Assembly (NCBI RefSeq): GCF_011193355.1
Contig: NZ_CP049780.1
Coordinates: forward strand, 4,939,703-5,003,702
Length of the DNA: 64,000 nt
Direction: 5' to 3'
Origin: Streptomyces sp. JB150
GTDB lineage: Bacteria; Actinomycetota; Actinomycetes; Streptomycetales; Streptomycetaceae
Both the position numbers and the translations under genes were made by a program. Below, piece by piece: positions 62,623 to 64,000 of the stretch. The notes under the pieces were generated by a model, which saw only the letters and a program-made list of their open reading frames with translations, did not search any database and was not told the origin of the DNA. Every line of letters begins with the position of its first letter. Within the stretch, counting starts at the first letter, position 1.

Positions 62623-63501
62623 TCAGCGCGCCGGGTGCTCGTCCCAGAAACCGGCCACCGCGCGGGCCGTCGGCAGCGGCTGGTCCAGGTTCGGCGAGTG
62701 CTCCGCGCCCGGTACGACCGTGCGGCGCGCGCCCAGCCGGCGCGCCATCTCGTCGAGCAGCGGCACCGGCCAGGTCTCGTCCCGGGTGCCGGACAGCACA
62801 TGGCACGGCAGCGGTACGGCGGCCAGCTCACCGACGCGGTCCGGCTCCGCGCACAACTGCTGCCCCGTCGCGACGAGCTGCGCGGGCGAGTGGCCCAGCC
62901 AGCGGCGGCGCAGCTGCTCCGGGCCGCCCAGTCCGCGCGCCGGACCGCCGACGTCCTCCGGCGCGCCCATCGCGCAGATCGCCTCCCACACCTCCGCCAT
63001 CGACAGCACGGCCAGCGCGTCGCGCAGCAGCTTCACCCGCGCCTGCTGCGCCGTGGAGATCTCCGCCGGGCCCGAGGAGACGAGGGTGAGCGAGGCGAAG
63101 GGGGAGTGGTCGAGGAGGACGGCCGCGCGGGCGATCTGCCCGCCCAGCGAGTGCCCCAGCAGATGCACCGGCCCGTCCGGGCCCAGCGCCTCGGCCTGCG
63201 CCAGCACATCGCGCGCCAACTCGCCCTGTGCGTACGCCGTTTCGTCGTCCGCCGGGCCCTTCGACTCGAACTGGCCCCGCCCGTCCACGGCGACCGTCCG
63301 GTACCCGCGCGCGGCCAGCGGCTCGTGCATCAGGTGGAAGTCCTCCTTGCTCCCGGTGAACCCGGGCAGCAGCAGGGCGACACCGCGCGGCTCGGCGTCC
63401 GGCGCGACGGGCGCGTCCACGACGGCGAACTCCCCGCGGGCGGTGCGGAGCGGGTAGGCGCGAGCGCCGGGGGGAGGGGCGAGCGGGGCGGGGCTGGTCA
63501 C
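62623..63501 (-). CDS. Alpha/beta hydrolase
   Basis: A 292-residue hydrolase with the oxyanion region LLLPGFTGSKEDFHLM, the nucleophile elbow GHSLGG (Ser) and a C-terminal His in GAEHSPNLDQ; the Asp is expected in GTRDETWPV. The class covers esterases, lipases and dienelactone-type enzymes, and substrate is unknown. GTG start. No signal peptide. Confidence 0.88.
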   Translation of the reverse strand: MTSPAPLAPPPGARAYPLRTARGEFAVVDAPVAPDAEPRGVALLLPGFTGSKEDFHLMHEPLAARGYRTVAVDGRGQFESKGPADDETAYAQGELARDVLAQAEALGPDGPVHLLGHSLGGQIARAAVLLDHSPFASLTLVSSGPAEISTAQQARVKLLRDALAVLSMAEVWEAICAMGAPEDVGGPARGLGGPEQLRRRWLGHSPAQLVATGQQLCAEPDRVGELAAVPLPCHVLSGTRDETWPVPLLDEMARRLGARRTVVPGAEHSPNLDQPLPTARAVAGFWDEHPAR

Positions 63502-63586
63502 GGGGGGAGATTAGCGCGGGTACGCCGACGGCCCGGTCCCACGCGAGGTGGGCCGGGCCGTCGAACGCGGTGCCTGTCGGCGCCGG

Positions 63587-64000
63587 TCAGCTCTCCACGG
63601 GCTCCGCGGCAGCCGCGGTGGCCTTGCGGGTGCGGCGGGCCTTCGGCTCGGCGGTGGCCTGCGCGGGGATCTCCGCGGACGCGGTCGCAGCCGCTGCGGT
63701 GGGCTCGGCGGCCTTGCGCGTGCGGCGGGTCTTCGGCTTGGCCTCGGTGCCCTCGGCGGTGTCGGCCGCCGTCTCGGCCGTGGCGGCCGTCTTGCGGGTG
63801 CGCTTCGGCTTCGCCTCGGCGGCGTCGGTCGCCGTCTCGGCCGCGGCGGCGGTCTTGCGGGTGCGCTTCGGCTTCGGCTCGGCCTCCGCAGCCTCCGTCG
63901 TCGCGGCGGGCTCGGCGGCCTTCCGCGTGCGGCGGGTCTTCGGCTTGGCCTCGGTGCCCTCGGCGGTCTCCACTGCCGTCTCGGCCGTGGCGGCGGTCTT
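63587..64000 (-). CDS. Basic Ala/Lys/Arg/Thr repeat C-terminal tail (partial, cut by right edge)
   Basis: The frame continues beyond base 64000, so the N-terminus is missing. The visible 137 residues consist of repeats such as KPKTRRTRKAAEP and KPKRTRKTAA alternating with Glu/Ala/Thr linkers (TAETAADTAEGTEA). This is a histone-H1-like, nucleic-acid-binding tail; similar tails occur on RNA helicases, RNase E/G and nucleoid proteins of actinobacteria. The host protein cannot be identified from this fragment. Confidence 0.7.
   Translation of the reverse strand, partial: KTAATAETAVETAEGTEAKPKTRRTRKAAEPAATTEAAEAEPKPKRTRKTAAAAETATDAAEAKPKRTRKTAATAETAADTAEGTEAKPKTRRTRKAAEPTAAAATASAEIPAQATAEPKARRTRKATAAAAEPVES

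Noticed and set aside
1..64000. CRISPR arrays, rRNA, tRNA, prophage or biosynthetic gene cluster
   Set aside because: No regularly spaced direct repeats, no rRNA or tRNA sequence that I could recognise, no phage structural genes and no PKS/NRPS-type genes were seen.

Overview
The window is a 64-kb piece of a Streptomyces chromosome, most likely core rather than arm sequence. The evidence is very high GC with codon bias for G/C in third positions, frequent GTG and TTG starts, mycothiol biosynthesis (mshB), a bldK-type oligopeptide permease, and gene orders shared with S. coelicolor and with Mycobacterium. Both ends cut a gene: a permease on the left and a basic repeat-rich protein on the right.

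Region 1 (1-24.9 kb) is dominated by three complete or nearly complete peptide ABC importers. Operon 1 (1-5946, +) has the order permease, binding lipoprotein, permease, ATPase, ATPase, matching bldKA-E, whose importer is needed for aerial development. Operon 2 (18876-12755, -) has exactly the same order in inverse orientation. Operon 3 (19351-24911, +) is a third importer in the order binding protein, permease, permease, ATPase, ATPase. Operons 1 and 2 share a 365-bp patch in their last ATPase gene that differs at only two synonymous positions. Between them (5.95-12.7 kb) lies an accessory interval with a VOC protein, a DinB protein, an IS5-type element, a fragment of a beta-hydroxyacid dehydrogenase gene, a PspA/TPM membrane-stress pair, a WGxxGxxG small protein and decayed transposase debris.

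Region 2 (25-42 kb) is housekeeping: S9 peptidase, mshB with a DUF6113-like membrane protein, a large disordered membrane protein, a SirB1/transglutaminase-like protein, a GNAT protein, ferredoxin, lysine/DAP genes dapC and dapE, a LOG-family protein, a FolP2-type dihydropteroate synthase homologue, a DivIVA-like protein, tag and an enoyl-CoA hydratase. Small non-autonomous mobile elements sit at CTAG tetramers, several of which coincide with gene stop codons.

Region 3 (42.5-55.5 kb) preserves the actinobacterial envelope-stress neighbourhood known from Mycobacterium: O-methyltransferase, ECF sigma, zinc anti-sigma, HtrA-like protease, TatB, Mrp, and an MgtE-N/CBS protein, followed by a lipoprotein and a CorA transporter with a long leader. 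The O-methyltransferase appears to start at ATT.

Region 4 (56-64 kb) carries a SUFU-domain protein, a zinc-ribbon protein, a PHP phosphoesterase, a MarC protein, a divergent SDR/MerR pair, a 50-residue conserved small protein, a NYN-domain protein, an alpha/beta hydrolase and the partial basic protein. Many convergent gene pairs are separated by perfect stem-loop terminators. No rRNA, tRNA or CRISPR array was seen.
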